54,818 nucleotides of DNA from positions 1-54,818 of the IMG/VR virus record IMGVR_UViG_3300008113_010961; one strand, given 5' to 3'. This DNA is from a virus. The notes below the pieces were generated by a model, which ran no database searches, was not told the DNA's origin, and saw nothing but the letters and a program-made list of their open reading frames with translations. Both the position numbers and the translations under genes were made by a program. Numbering within the stretch: the stretch's first letter is position 1; every line of letters starts with the position of its first letter. This document shows, in pieces, positions 1-9,900 of the stretch.

Positions 1-350
1 ATGCTTTTGGCGTTCCTTTTCACCCGCATAGACCATGTGCTTTTCATCAAGGAAAGTGCTTGGTCTATTCCTTCAGACCACATGTTTGCAAGAAATTCTT
101 CTGTGCATGGGCACAGGGACTTTTTCCAGACTGGATGCGTCCAGATTTGACTAATGTTCTTATTTCAATAGGTGATTGGAGCAAAGGTCAATACCTTAAA
201 ATAATTTTATGTGACCAACCTATGCCGCAAAATGTGGAAGAAGAGATTAAAAAGTTTATTAATTTGCATAAAACGCCGTGCATGGTTCATGATAATGGGA
301 AAACCGATTTATACGGACAACCAGAATTTATCAAAGAATTTACTCAATAA
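1..350 (+). CDS. C-terminal part of an unrecognised protein
   Basis: The reading frame is open from base 3 to the TAA at 348-350, so the gene enters from the left of the window. About 115 residues are visible. They are rich in Cys, His and aromatic residues near the start (for example FHPHRPC and FRPHVCKKFFCAWAQG), followed by a charged helical stretch (NVEEEIKKFINLHK). I do not recognise the family. Its last seven bases overlap the end of the convergent GT25-like gene. A TTG at base 60 could be an internal start, but nothing supports it over a longer gene. Confidence 0.6.
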   Translation, partial: AFGVPFHPHRPCAFHQGKCLVYSFRPHVCKKFFCAWAQGLFPDWMRPDLTNVLISIGDWSKGQYLKIILCDQPMPQNVEEEIKKFINLHKTPCMVHDNGKTDLYGQPEFIKEFTQ

Positions 351-1042
351 ACCTTGCTGCAAATTCTTATTTCTTCTTGAGTTTTGTCTCTATTTACAAT
401 AGAGCTTCCTTCCGATACATCATATGCGTATAGTCCTAACTGCACTTGCGTATACACATCTGCACGCATGAAAACATCAATGCTTCTTGTGACTCCACTA
501 GAAATAACATTCGCCATCAATCTTCTGGCGATGAATGGATCAACTGAATAAGCATGGGCTTTGTAAAGGCAATTAAGTCCTTCCCATTTTAAATGTACAG
601 GGACTGGCGCAATTTGCAATTTCCCTGCCTGTTGCTCTTCGCATCCCAAATAAACTATGGCATTTAGGCAGGGATGTTCAACAAAAGGCTTCACCATAAC
701 TGCATCATGTTCGAGAACCACAATTGGCTGATCAATTTCTATACATTTTGCCCATAATGATACGTGACCTAAAAATGCCGCAACTTCACCATTTTTCAAT
801 GCAGTGTTTGGACACTTTATCCATTTGAGCCAAGGTTCATTTTCTAAATGTTTTGGAGCAATAATGCCTTCCCCAGTACCATCAAATCCATTCCACAAAA
901 CGTATTTTTGACCGACCTCTTCACATGATTTAACACAACGCTTGGTCATCCTTTCAGACTGTTTGTTGCCCGGCAAAGTAAGAATGTACGCTTGCTCTAC
1001 CTTTATGTTGTAGCCATAAGATAGGCTATCTCGCATGTTCAT
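344..1042 (-). CDS. GT25-like glycosyltransferase, copy 1
   Basis: This 232-residue protein resembles glycosyltransferase family 25 (LPS-type and collagen-type galactosyl/glucosyltransferases). It shows the family layout: an N-terminal strand (QAYILTLPGNKQSERM), a middle motif EVAAFLGHVSLWAKCIE near residues 86-102, and an acidic motif LEHDAVM at 110-116, where E111 and D113 would fill the usual E-D-D metal/sugar-nucleotide site. It is the last gene of a minus-strand cassette. Its ATG overlaps the stop of copy 2 (ATGA), so the two are probably translationally coupled. The paralogue next door shares the same motifs, so the pair arose by duplication. The acceptor is unknown: host surface glycan or the phage's own fibres are both possible. 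Confidence 0.75.
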   Translation of the reverse strand: MNMRDSLSYGYNIKVEQAYILTLPGNKQSERMTKRCVKSCEEVGQKYVLWNGFDGTGEGIIAPKHLENEPWLKWIKCPNTALKNGEVAAFLGHVSLWAKCIEIDQPIVVLEHDAVMVKPFVEHPCLNAIVYLGCEEQQAGKLQIAPVPVHLKWEGLNCLYKAHAYSVDPFIARRLMANVISSGVTRSIDVFMRADVYTQVQLGLYAYDVSEGSSIVNRDKTQEEIRICSKVY

Positions 1043-1722
1043 TCTTTTTCCTTTCTAAGCTCTGGAATAGTAGTAGGACCGGGCACATCCATCGCATAAA
1101 TGCCGAAACACAAAAAGCTGCACCGATTTAAACTCATCATGCAATCAGCAGAAGTATGAATACCTCTTTCAATAATGTGGCTAACTAAATTTTTAGCAGC
1201 ACACGGATCAATGCTGTAAGAGTGCGTTCTAAGTAGGTGTCGATAATCTTTATTAAGCTGCGCATGAGGAGGAATTATGCTCCAGAAATTGTTTCTTACC
1301 ATTTCTTGACAGCCGAGATAAACAATGCTGTTTATTGCCATGTGATGTGTGAATTTTTGCAACATCACAGCATCATGCTCTAAAGCTACAATTGGTCTAT
1401 CAAGTTCTATGCACCTACACCATAAGCTAAAGTGACTTAGCAAACAGCAAACTTCTTGAGGTGTTAGTTCATGATTTATTTGCTTCAACCATGGCAACCA
1501 AGTCTTTTCCTGCGCATGAGGAGGGACGACTATCCCCTCCATCATATTTCCTGTACCATCAAATGCGTCCCAATATTGAGCTTTTTGCCCAACTTGTTCG
1601 CAAGAATCCATGCATCGCTTGGCCATCTGCTCACTAAGCTTGTGATTCCTAATCCTGATGATGTAGGTTCCTTCTACTTCAGAATTATGTGACCAAGAAA
1701 GAGTTTTGTTTAATACTTTCAT
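1039..1722 (-). CDS. GT25-like glycosyltransferase, copy 2
   Basis: This 227-residue paralogue of the neighbouring downstream gene has the same order of motifs: EVCCLLSHFSLWCRCIE near residues 90-106 and LEHDAVM near 114-120, with E115 and D117 as candidate metal ligands. The shared Cys-rich helix (AKRCMDSCEQVGQK versus TKRCVKSCEEVGQK) confirms the duplication. The gene lies one base after the sulfotransferase stop and overlaps the following copy by four bases. Family GT25 enzymes transfer hexoses from nucleotide sugars, usually during surface-glycan synthesis. No membrane segment is visible, so the enzyme is probably cytoplasmic. Divergence between copies suggests different donors or acceptors. 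Confidence 0.75.
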   Translation of the reverse strand: MKVLNKTLSWSHNSEVEGTYIIRIRNHKLSEQMAKRCMDSCEQVGQKAQYWDAFDGTGNMMEGIVVPPHAQEKTWLPWLKQINHELTPQEVCCLLSHFSLWCRCIELDRPIVALEHDAVMLQKFTHHMAINSIVYLGCQEMVRNNFWSIIPPHAQLNKDYRHLLRTHSYSIDPCAAKNLVSHIIERGIHTSADCMMSLNRCSFLCFGIYAMDVPGPTTIPELRKEKE

Positions 1723-1723
1723 A

Positions 1724-2518
1724 TTAATATTTTAGGTTAAATTGATTGTAATGAGATTCCAAAAAAGCCCCCAAGACTTCTTTGGCTGGCTTACTTGTTT
1801 TGCCAAGATTTTTTCTTATATCATGCAGGTTTCTCAAGCCCCAAGCTTGGTCTTTTTCTTCTGCACAATAATTGTGAATGTTGTTGAATTGATGCTTGTT
1901 AAATGGTTCCAACTCAAGAAATTCATAAATTTCTTTCAAAATTCTCTTTGGGTCATTTACTAAAGAATCATACTCGACGATGTACAGATTATTTCTGGCA
2001 TTCTTGATGCCATGAACCATGCTGTTATAAGGATCAGATACAAACCCTTCCCATAAAATCTTGGCCCTATTAGCACTATTGACGGCCAATCCTTGTTTGC
2101 GTAATTCTTCGTCAACAAAGTTTACAGGATCGTTATTTTTTTCAATCAACGATATGTAGCTAGTAAGCACATCTGCAACTGGTCTATTTGTGCAAATAAT
2201 TTTTGGGTTAGGTTCAAAAAACATTCGTAAAGGCACTATGTTTTTTGGATAACCTCGGTGTTTATCGATGATGTATTTGGTTTTTATGTCTGCATAAAAA
2301 CCTTCAATCATAGCCTTATAAATATTTTCTGATTTAGTTTTATAGTCAAAAGTGTATGTTTTATTAACCATGTCCAGAGCGCCATTTGTAGCGCAAAGTA
2401 AATCTAGAATAGGACTGGTTGGAGTTACAGTAAAGTCTGGATTCTGTCCCAATAAGCTTCCTAGTAGCGTAGAGCCACTTCTAGGCAATCCCGACAAGAA
2501 AAATACTCTCTTATCCAT
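1724..2518 (-). CDS. Sulfotransferase family protein
   Basis: The 264-residue product starts with the sulfotransferase nucleotide loop FFLSGLPRSGSTLLGSLL (residues 6-23). This is the 5'-phosphosulfate-binding motif that holds PAPS. A conserved late motif, YIVEYDSLVNDPKRILKEIY, is also typical of the family. Sulfotransferases move a sulfuryl group from PAPS to a hydroxyl or amine on a sugar, peptide or small molecule. Its stop overlaps no neighbour, but its start codon overlaps the stop of the TPR-glycosyltransferase upstream (TAATG). Sitting between glycosyltransferase genes, it may sulfate the glycan the cassette builds. A family-wide alternative is transfer to a protein tyrosine. Confidence 0.8.
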   Translation of the reverse strand: MDKRVFFLSGLPRSGSTLLGSLLGQNPDFTVTPTSPILDLLCATNGALDMVNKTYTFDYKTKSENIYKAMIEGFYADIKTKYIIDKHRGYPKNIVPLRMFFEPNPKIICTNRPVADVLTSYISLIEKNNDPVNFVDEELRKQGLAVNSANRAKILWEGFVSDPYNSMVHGIKNARNNLYIVEYDSLVNDPKRILKEIYEFLELEPFNKHQFNNIHNYCAEEKDQAWGLRNLHDIRKNLGKTSKPAKEVLGAFLESHYNQFNLKY

Positions 2519-3867
2519 TAAATCTTAAGTTCCTTTTCTACTAATTTTCGTAAATCAGGCATTACATCGCTCCATACCTTTGGAGTTTTTTGCCTTAGAA
2601 GCGTCATGCTATTTCCAAACCAAGGCGTCTTGTTAGTTTTGGTATTGAATACGTAATAATCAGAACAGGGTGTTAAAACTATACATTTTTTATCCAAAGC
2701 GCCTGCAATTGTACAACTTACGGTCGGACACGTTATAGTCAGATCAAATGAATTTATGTAGTCAGCCATGTCAGAAAGACTTTCAAGCTTTTCCGACAAA
2801 TCAACAATTTCTGGAAAATCTTTTAATTCGTCCATGCATTCATCTTTTTGAATGCTATAGAATGTAACATCTAAATCCTTTAGAGCATTGTAAACGTCTG
2901 ACAAAGCGAAGTTCCTAAATCTTGGGAAACGATTTCCAGACCAGCGAAGTCCTATTTTCTTTTTGCCCTTGAGCTTTTTCTTATCTGCTTTGAGGTATGG
3001 GCCTTTCCACAAATCTTTCTCTTCTAGTCCTAGCAAAATTGGCAGATACTGTGAATAAGTCCACTGATAATCTTTGTATTCTTCTGGATCAAATTTGGTT
3101 ATCATTTCATAACCATTTTTAGTGTAGAATTCAGGCAGCCCTTTTCGTCCCTCTCTTTCCGCATTTTCATAAAAAATATTGTATACTTTGCAGTTTATTC
3201 CTATGGTTTTTAAATTATTTAAAAACCTTATATTGATTATTTCATCACCCAAACCAGCTTCCAAATATACTATTAAATTCTTACAGTCTGGTGTTCCCTC
3301 CCAAAATTGCAGAGGAAGCTCCATTCTGTTATGATAATTGCGACCATTTTCAACTTTTTGCAACTCGTCTCTTGTTAAAATAACATGCCTAAGGCCATCT
3401 TTAAATTGCCCATTTCTTAGTAAATGATTTGACATCACCGCATTGTATTTGATCTTTTCTAGTTCATTAAAAGTATCTTGATCAACTGATTTCAAAAGCT
3501 TGTATGCTTCGTCTTTTTTGTTAGAATCGTAAAGGCACGTTGCTTTCTCGAATGCCAAAGAAACTTGTGCCTCCTTGATATTTACACTCTCGATAACTTG
3601 AATTGCTTTGTCAAATTCATTTTCTTGCTTGTAAGAACCATATAGATAGAATTTTATATTCTCATCAGCACGTAATTCTTCATTTTCAATAGCTTTTTCA
3701 CCATGTTCAATCGACTTTGAAAAGTTGTTCTCGAAATAAAAGAGCATGCAAAGCATGGCATGCTCTTGAGGAGTGAATGCTGTTTTTGACAAAACATTAA
3801 GTATTTCGGCTACTAAATCATTTTCGCCAAACTGTTTTAAGGTTCGCAGAACATTAAATACATCCAT
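2518..3867 (-). CDS. TPR protein with GT-B (family 9-like) glycosyltransferase domain, copy 1
   Basis: This 449-residue protein has two parts. Residues 1-160 are helical repeats of TPR type, with paired helices rich in Ala, Leu and Tyr. The second half looks like a GT-B glycosyltransferase of the heptosyltransferase/TPR-GT kind. Signs are NLIVYLEAGLGDEIINIRF near 195-215, KKIGLRWSGNRFPRFRN near 300 and a late nucleotide-binding-like stretch (DLSEKLESLSDMADYINS, then TITCPTVSCTIAGAL). Proteins of this build are common beside glycan genes in bacteria. It is co-oriented and one-base-overlapped with both neighbours. It is a paralogue of the next gene, with the same domain order. Donor and acceptor are not predictable. 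Confidence 0.7.
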   Translation of the reverse strand: MDVFNVLRTLKQFGENDLVAEILNVLSKTAFTPQEHAMLCMLFYFENNFSKSIEHGEKAIENEELRADENIKFYLYGSYKQENEFDKAIQVIESVNIKEAQVSLAFEKATCLYDSNKKDEAYKLLKSVDQDTFNELEKIKYNAVMSNHLLRNGQFKDGLRHVILTRDELQKVENGRNYHNRMELPLQFWEGTPDCKNLIVYLEAGLGDEIINIRFLNNLKTIGINCKVYNIFYENAEREGRKGLPEFYTKNGYEMITKFDPEEYKDYQWTYSQYLPILLGLEEKDLWKGPYLKADKKKLKGKKKIGLRWSGNRFPRFRNFALSDVYNALKDLDVTFYSIQKDECMDELKDFPEIVDLSEKLESLSDMADYINSFDLTITCPTVSCTIAGALDKKCIVLTPCSDYYVFNTKTNKTPWFGNSMTLLRQKTPKVWSDVMPDLRKLVEKELKI

Positions 3868-5372
3868 TACTTTACAATCCCTCTATTCTTCAGGACTTCT
3901 GTGAGTTCAGACATAGCTTCATCCCAAATCCTAGGATTTTTCTGCTTAACAAGTGTGACATTATCCCCATACCAATGGCTCTTGTTGCCTACTTGACACC
4001 AAAGATAATATGCACTGATTGGTACCATGACAATTACGTCTTTACCTTGCGAAGCGGCCATGTGAGCAATGCTGGTGCAAGATGTAATAACCAAGTCCAG
4101 ATTACTGATGAGTGCAAAAGTATCTTCCAAAGTTTCAAGCTTGTCCTCAACATTTATAATTTTTGGGAAATCAGGCAATTCTTCTATGCCATCATGCTTT
4201 TGTAGACTGTAGAAATCCGCATCCACATCCTTCAATACGTCATACATTTGCTTGAGAGGGTAGCTTCTATGCAAGTCATGCTCATAATGCTTGCTGCCTC
4301 TCCAGCGAATGCCAATCTTCAACTTATTGCCTTTAAGCTTCCACTTCTTCTTAAACTTGGGGCATGCATGCAAGTATGGTCCGTACCATAGGTCTTTGTA
4401 TTCGCAGTTAAGGTAAATTGGCAAACGCATGGACAGTGTCCAATGCACATCCTCTAATTTAAGCTTCTTAACTTCTGCCAAGTCTTCAATGACCGGAACA
4501 CCATTCTTCTTAAGAATTTGCGTTAGGCCAACCCTGTCATTCTTATCCCTGTCGGACTGTGTGGCAGTATACCAATAAGCATTTATTCCTCTGTCCTTTA
4601 GGTGCTTCATGAATCTGCTATTGATAATCTCATCACCAATACCAGCTTCACCGTACACAATAAGATTTTTGCAATCGGGCGAGCCTTCCCAGAAAGTAAA
4701 GCCAAGCTTCTTATTCCTTTCCTGTAGAGCTTCAGCCTGCCACAACTTCATCTTGGCACCTTCCAACATGAAGTTTCTCAGACCTTCTTGCAAACGATCT
4801 TCATAAAGGTAGTACGTACCTAAATTAAACCTGATCTTAATTTTTGTCTCGTCATCTAGTTCATCTGCATGATTAAATAATGCGTCTTCAAGAATGTTCT
4901 TAGCTTCAGGTTTTCTTTCTAGCAAATACAAGCTATAAGCCTTGTCTAAGGCCAAACTAACTCCTACAGAGTTTCTTTCCTGAATTTTGATGTAGGTCAT
5001 AGCCTTTTCAGGATAATTGCAGCGATTATAAATGTTAATCAAATTACTTCTAAGTACGTTAGTAAATTCTTCAGCTGGAGATATGGCAATAGCCTTCTCT
5101 GCATTACGCATAGCGCCATGCCAATTCTTCAGCTTGAAATAGCACTTACTAATATTTTCAAGTTGAAAAAATGTTCTACTGTTCTTTTCAAAAGCTGCAA
5201 CTACCTTATCTGCTAGTTCTGGCTCGCCTAGCTTTTCAAGAGTCACAATAAACGGTTCTAGATCATTAATTCCAACATTTTCTTGACCAGCCTGCTGTTG
5301 TCCCTGCGGATTTTGCGAAGGCAACTGCGGGAACGGAGGAGGAGTTCTTGGAAAATTATTTACGTCACTCAT
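3867..5372 (-). CDS. TPR protein with GT-B (family 9-like) glycosyltransferase domain, copy 2
   Basis: The 501-residue protein starts with a Pro/Gln-rich tail (about 30 residues, including PRTPPPFPQLPSQNPQG), then TPR-like helices to about residue 215. A GT-B-like half follows, with NLIVYGEAGIGDEIINSRF, KLKIGIRWRGSKHYEHD and VITSCTSIAHMAASQG. The matching strings in copy 1 (LEAGLGDEIINIRF; GLRWSGNRF) show that the two are duplicates. The flexible Pro/Gln leader is absent from copy 1 and could tether the enzyme. Its ATG overlaps the methyltransferase stop (ATGA). It probably acts in the same glycan pathway as the other cassette enzymes. Confidence 0.7.
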   Translation of the reverse strand: MSDVNNFPRTPPPFPQLPSQNPQGQQQAGQENVGINDLEPFIVTLEKLGEPELADKVVAAFEKNSRTFFQLENISKCYFKLKNWHGAMRNAEKAIAISPAEEFTNVLRSNLINIYNRCNYPEKAMTYIKIQERNSVGVSLALDKAYSLYLLERKPEAKNILEDALFNHADELDDETKIKIRFNLGTYYLYEDRLQEGLRNFMLEGAKMKLWQAEALQERNKKLGFTFWEGSPDCKNLIVYGEAGIGDEIINSRFMKHLKDRGINAYWYTATQSDRDKNDRVGLTQILKKNGVPVIEDLAEVKKLKLEDVHWTLSMRLPIYLNCEYKDLWYGPYLHACPKFKKKWKLKGNKLKIGIRWRGSKHYEHDLHRSYPLKQMYDVLKDVDADFYSLQKHDGIEELPDFPKIINVEDKLETLEDTFALISNLDLVITSCTSIAHMAASQGKDVIVMVPISAYYLWCQVGNKSHWYGDNVTLVKQKNPRIWDEAMSELTEVLKNRGIVK

Positions 5373-5914
5373 TTCATCACCACCAATTTCACTTCGGTTA
5401 CACGATAAACATTATTAAATCTTTTTGCTATTTCTGCTAAATCTTGAAATTTTGAATTTCTAACCAAATCAATATAATCATCATCAACTAACAAGTTGTG
5501 TGACATTACTTCAAAGTCAACATCAATCTTGTCGGCAATACCATTAGTTTTACCAGCAAAATCCTTATACCAAGCGCAATACTTCTTGCTTAATTGCCTC
5601 AGAAGATTGAGTGTAATTGGTCTTTTGCAATCAAGATCTGATAGATACTCTTCGTGTCTAGGATGGACACTACGAATTTCTACCGTTGCTCCACTCTCAC
5701 AAACCCTGTAGATTTCCTTGAGTAAATTCAAAAATCCATCGCCAATGTATTCTAAAACATAATTGGCAACTACTTCATCTACAGTATTGTCTTTGAGTGG
5801 CAATTTGCCTGATTCAAGATCTAAAACCTTATCGGGATTGACATTCTTATCAATGTCTATGTTTAAAAAACCATCGAGTTTTTTAAGACCGCAGCCAAGA
5901 TTGAGTTTTTGCAT
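5369..5914 (-). CDS. SAM-dependent methyltransferase, first gene of the glycan cassette
   Basis: The 181-residue product is a small class I methyltransferase. It begins with motif I, LNLGCGLKKLDGFLNIDI, where the Gly-rich loop (G7-C8-G9) binds SAM and the acidic residue after the second strand would hold its ribose. LPLKDNTVDEVVANYVLEYI follows, as in Methyltransf_11-type sugar or small-molecule methylases. It is the promoter-proximal gene of a six-gene minus-strand unit whose members overlap or abut. No Shine-Dalgarno site precedes the ATG; instead a TATAAT box ends five bases before it. That suggests a leaderless transcript. The substrate is unknown; sugar O-methylation would fit the neighbours. 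Confidence 0.8.
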   Translation of the reverse strand: MQKLNLGCGLKKLDGFLNIDIDKNVNPDKVLDLESGKLPLKDNTVDEVVANYVLEYIGDGFLNLLKEIYRVCESGATVEIRSVHPRHEEYLSDLDCKRPITLNLLRQLSKKYCAWYKDFAGKTNGIADKIDVDFEVMSHNLLVDDDYIDLVRNSKFQDLAEIAKRFNNVYRVTEVKLVVMK

Positions 5915-5925
5915 ACATAATTATA
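5915..5925 (-). promoter_or_regulatory. TATAAT box abutting the methyltransferase ATG
   Basis: Read on the minus strand, TATAAT (5925-5920) is followed by TATGT and then the ATG at 5914. There is no Shine-Dalgarno site. If this is a -10 element, transcription would begin at or next to the start codon. Confidence 0.5.
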
Positions 5926-5944
5926 TCCATATCGGAGAAATCAA

Positions 5945-6064
5945 ATGCAAAAAAATAGTGAATATTTTGAAGGATATAAAACAGGATACAGAGAAGGAGT
6001 GCTGGTTATGTTTTTGCCAGCACTATTCGTATTTGTAAGTATGTTATTGTTTATATACTTATAA
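5945..6064 (+). CDS. Small single-span membrane protein (39 aa)
   Basis: A 39-residue frame lies in what would otherwise be an intergenic gap. It has a good ribosome site (GGAG at 5934-5937, seven bases before the ATG). A polar, Tyr/Gly-rich N-terminus (about residues 1-18, EYFEGYKTGYREG) is followed by an uninterrupted hydrophobic segment of about 20 residues (from VLVMFLPALF to the C-terminus), long enough to cross a membrane once. It stands alone on the plus strand between two minus-strand genes. Small phage membrane proteins of this shape include holins, spanin parts and superinfection-exclusion proteins, but nothing here picks between them. Confidence 0.55.
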   Translation: MQKNSEYFEGYKTGYREGVLVMFLPALFVFVSMLLFIYL

Positions 6065-6066
6065 GC

Positions 6067-6945
6067 CTATCCGAGAGTTATGGGGAGTACATCACCATAC
6101 CTAGTAATTAGATCCTCTAGCCACTTTTTCTTGTCCTCATTCCCTTCTTGAAGAAGTGTGTCACCATCAAGTTGTACACCGCCATTAGGACCGGGAGGAT
6201 TCTTAATTTTGCTGCGAATGCGACCAAGCATAATTTTTGCAAATGCTAAAGCACCATCCTGCATAGCCTGTTGGACTCTTGTATAGTCATTATTCTTTTG
6301 GATATACTGAACAATAACGTGGTGAACTTTATGAGGTCTAGGGTATAGTTTAATGTGATCATACCCACCATACCACTCCCAACCACCGATATTACTTGCT
6401 ATGCGGCTATATTGATACTCATAAGAACTATATAAAGACCATTCACCGGCTCTACCCCAGATAGGAGTTGTTGGGTCTATCATACCACCTTGTATACTTG
6501 CATATGCGCCGCCGGGATAAAAATATTCAATAGGTATAGCTCCACCTAGGTCACTACTACTAAATGCAAATGTTGGCGTAGTTTTGTAGTATACATTCCT
6601 AATCCAGCCGACTTCTGGTGGCATTTTGTAAATAGATTGACCGGGATTAGTCTTGAAAACATAGTAACGGAAGAACTCCATAGGAGCCCATTCTTCATAA
6701 ATCTGAAATGCTAAATCAACAGCTGCATCTAGCTGTTGATCATCTAATTCGATTGATACAACAGGTGCGCCAAGCATCAATAGAATGTAATCTTTTAATT
6801 GTTGAGTTATTTTAGCTCTACCCGGTCTTGGCCCTAGTAAAGCTACATCTAAAGGGTCTGAAACTCCTAAATTGCTTGCCTGTCCACAATTTATTGAATT
6901 TGTGGTTGGCATGCTGAGGTATAGCTCGCTTGAATAATCGTTCAT
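6067..6945 (-). CDS. Neck protein, gp13-like
   Basis: The 292-residue product resembles the T4/cyanophage gp13 neck family. Near residues 40-80 it has the typical helix RAKITQQLKDYILLMLGAP followed by VVSIELDDQQLDAAVDLAF, matching the family pattern of 'LKDY..RRLGAPV..I.V..DQ..D.ID.AL'. The C-terminus carries the second family signature, with ALAFAKIMLGRIRSKI, then a Gly-rich turn and VQLDGDTLLQEG. Gp13 helps complete the head and join it to the tail. I chose the ATG at 6945 rather than an upstream TTG/CTG-type start that would run into the divergent gene. It has no Shine-Dalgarno site and a TATA-rich box directly upstream. Confidence 0.72.
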   Translation of the reverse strand: MNDYSSELYLSMPTTNSINCGQASNLGVSDPLDVALLGPRPGRAKITQQLKDYILLMLGAPVVSIELDDQQLDAAVDLAFQIYEEWAPMEFFRYYVFKTNPGQSIYKMPPEVGWIRNVYYKTTPTFAFSSSDLGGAIPIEYFYPGGAYASIQGGMIDPTTPIWGRAGEWSLYSSYEYQYSRIASNIGGWEWYGGYDHIKLYPRPHKVHHVIVQYIQKNNDYTRVQQAMQDGALAFAKIMLGRIRSKIKNPPGPNGGVQLDGDTLLQEGNEDKKKWLEDLITRYGDVLPITLG

Positions 6946-6956
6946 ACTAATATATA
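6946..6956 (-). promoter_or_regulatory. TATATA box abutting the neck gene ATG
   Basis: On the minus strand TATATA (6956-6951) is followed by TTAGT and the ATG at 6945, with no Shine-Dalgarno site. The same spacing is seen at six other minus-strand starts. The divergent gene at 6973 instead uses GAGG at 6962-6965. Confidence 0.45.
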
Positions 6957-6972
6957 TTGATGAGGTAGCAAA

Positions 6973-9900
6973 ATGTCTGATAAGCAAGCCATGATCCGTA
7001 TTTATGAGCAGTTTGCCACAAAACTAAGCTCTGAAATAATCAACGAGGGTATAGAAAATTCTGTACCTAAAATACCTAAATTGTTAAATAATACCGATAT
7101 AGATTTTTTGATGAAGCAGTTTGACAGGCGAGATTGGGCGCAGGCTATGGCTAAGCGCTACGTTATGCTTTTTCACTATCTTGTAACCCTAGATCACTTA
7201 CGCAAAGAGGTTGTTAAATACTATAAAGAACGAGAAGAGCTAAATGCTCAAAATTACTACAGTCAGCCTCAGTTTGCTCGATTGTCAAAGTGGGCCAAGG
7301 ACAGAAAAGTTAAAGATATGGCAAATTCAACTGCCAAGGCTAGGGCAACTCAACTTTTTCCAGCAGGAGAAACAATAAATCCGAAAATTATAAATAGACC
7401 AGAATTTAGATCGGCTGATAAGCAGGAATTATCAAAAATAATAAACAAAATTAACAATTATTACATGGCTGATAATAAGATTGAATTTGCAAACTTTGTC
7501 ACAGGATCAGAGTCAAATCCTAGAAGCTACAAAGCTTATCCCCACCTCAAAGATTTGGCCAAAAGTTTAGAGGGTGAATTTGGCAAACCTGACGGTTTTG
7601 ATTTGCATAATCCAAGAAGAATTGCCAGAAGCAAAGATGATAAACCTATTGAGCCAAAATACATTACAGATGGTTTTATTTTCCCGACAAAGAAAGAAAT
7701 TGAAGATGCCATCAGAAATAAATTAAAAGACATAAGTAGGGGTATTAGTGTTCCAACAGATACGGATGATGAGGCAAGACTCGTAGGACACTTCCCCAAA
7801 AGAGAAAAACTTGTATCTGATGAAGGCACATCACCACTGGAAAAACAATTAATCAATATATACTTGCGTAAAGCTGAAGAAAATTTGAAAGCAAAAAAAA
7901 AGAGCAATCCTCATTTCAATTACAAAAGAAGTGATGTCAGAAAAGAAGCAGCACGCCTAGCTAGATTAAAAATAAAAAATTATACCTACGGCCAGTTCGC
8001 TGACTTTTTGAAAAACCAAAAAGGAATTAGCCAAGCAGATGTTGCTGGCATCGGAGATGTTTTTCCCAATACCACAATTGAGGGCATCGGAGACAAGGAC
8101 TTTATCAAACAAATAAATCGTAAAACTGACATTCCACATCAAAAAATGCAAATTACACGCCTGCAAAACGGTAAGGAAAAAATTGACACTGTGGAAAATC
8201 CTGTTTTAAACAAAACGATAATGTACAAGGATGTAAAGCTAAGATATCCACATGATACTGATGATCCAGATTTGACAGTTGACACCACGCAAACAGATTT
8301 GGTTGGCAGGGGTTTAGGCGAGAAAACTTTTGATCCTATTTTATTTGATAGACTTTTTTCTAGGTGGAAGGCTTTGAAAGATGGAAAAATTGATCCTAAC
8401 AAAGCTAGACAATTAGAACTAATTCTTAATAAACATGGTTTAAGTTCAACTAGTCCTTTAAAAAGTGTTGTGGAAGCAGCAAAGCGTTTTTATTACCAGC
8501 AAGCGGATCCTTCGGCTTACAAACAGGGAAGTGACGTTTCTTCGACATTTAGTCATCACCCCTTGAGAATGTCAGCAGAGTCAAAAAATCTAAACAGGTT
8601 TCACAACCAAGCAGATTTTGATGCAAAAATGGATATTTTATTTAAAAAAGGCTGTAAATATAAGGCATCTGGACAAACAATACCTTTGCATGTAGTGATA
8701 AAAAAAGCCGTGAATAGGTTTGTTACACCGAAGAAGGATATGCCATTAGGACAAGCTTTGCCAAGATTGCTGATGGGCAGATCAAAAAACACGCTTAATT
8801 CGCTAGCACAAGAACGTGTGTTGGGCGATTTGGGAAATGATAGATTATACATGAATGTTGGTAGTGCCAGAGCACCTGATTATTATGGTGATGCAAATAC
8901 AATTAGAAATATTGTAAACAAAGAAATGAAACGCTATTTCGATCAAAATCTTTTGGCTGGCGCAGCTAGAGGCAGAGGCGATTTCATCCAGATATTAGAT
9001 AGAGAGTCGGAGGATCTAAATTGCCGGCAGGGAGCAAGAAGTTTTACTTCCGGTCAATGCTTGTTTGGCAATGATATAAAAGCAAATATTGAAAAGGCGT
9101 CAGATGGTTATGATTCCGCAACTAGTGGAGTAATGCCTAGTGCTGCAGGCGGCATTATTGAACAAAGACAAAAAATTTATAGAGCAATACAAGGCACGTA
9201 TGAAATGATGCAAGCTTTGTATGCCATGAAGAAAACAAGATTCGCTTTGGAAAGTCATCATGATGAAATGATAAGCAAAAACAATCAAATGCAGACTTTA
9301 AACGCCAAACCAACAAAAACACAAAAAGATTTGGATTCAATTAAAAAATTGCAAAAAGAAATTGCAGGTCTGAAATCAAAAGAGAGAGAAAAAGCAATTT
9401 ATGACATAACAAAATTCTTTTCTGATAATATCTCACTAACACCAGAACAATTTCTAAATGCATTTTATAAAGAGTATCAAGATGATTTGAATTTTGTCAG
9501 AGCCAGCGGGAAAAATGTTAATCTTAATATGCCTCAGGAGTTAGCTGGCACTAACAAGGCCGATCCATACAGCTTGGCTTCTGTTGAGCAATATAAAAAA
9601 CGACTTAAAGATAAAAAGATTAGTGCCGCACAAACAAAAAATATTGACACCAAATTTATGTCAGCTATAGAAAAAAATGACATAGCGCAACTTGCACACA
9701 ATTATATTGAGCAAGTAAAACAATTTCCAACAAATATGGAGAAACTTTACACTTCATTAATAAACCAGATTCCAAATCCTCTCGATAAGCAACAATTCGA
9801 AATGCTTGTGCGGGGAGTAAACCAACAAGTTCAGGAAAAACTAAACAAATACGCAAATGAAGATGAAGTTATTGAAGATCTATATTCGCTTTGGAATTTA

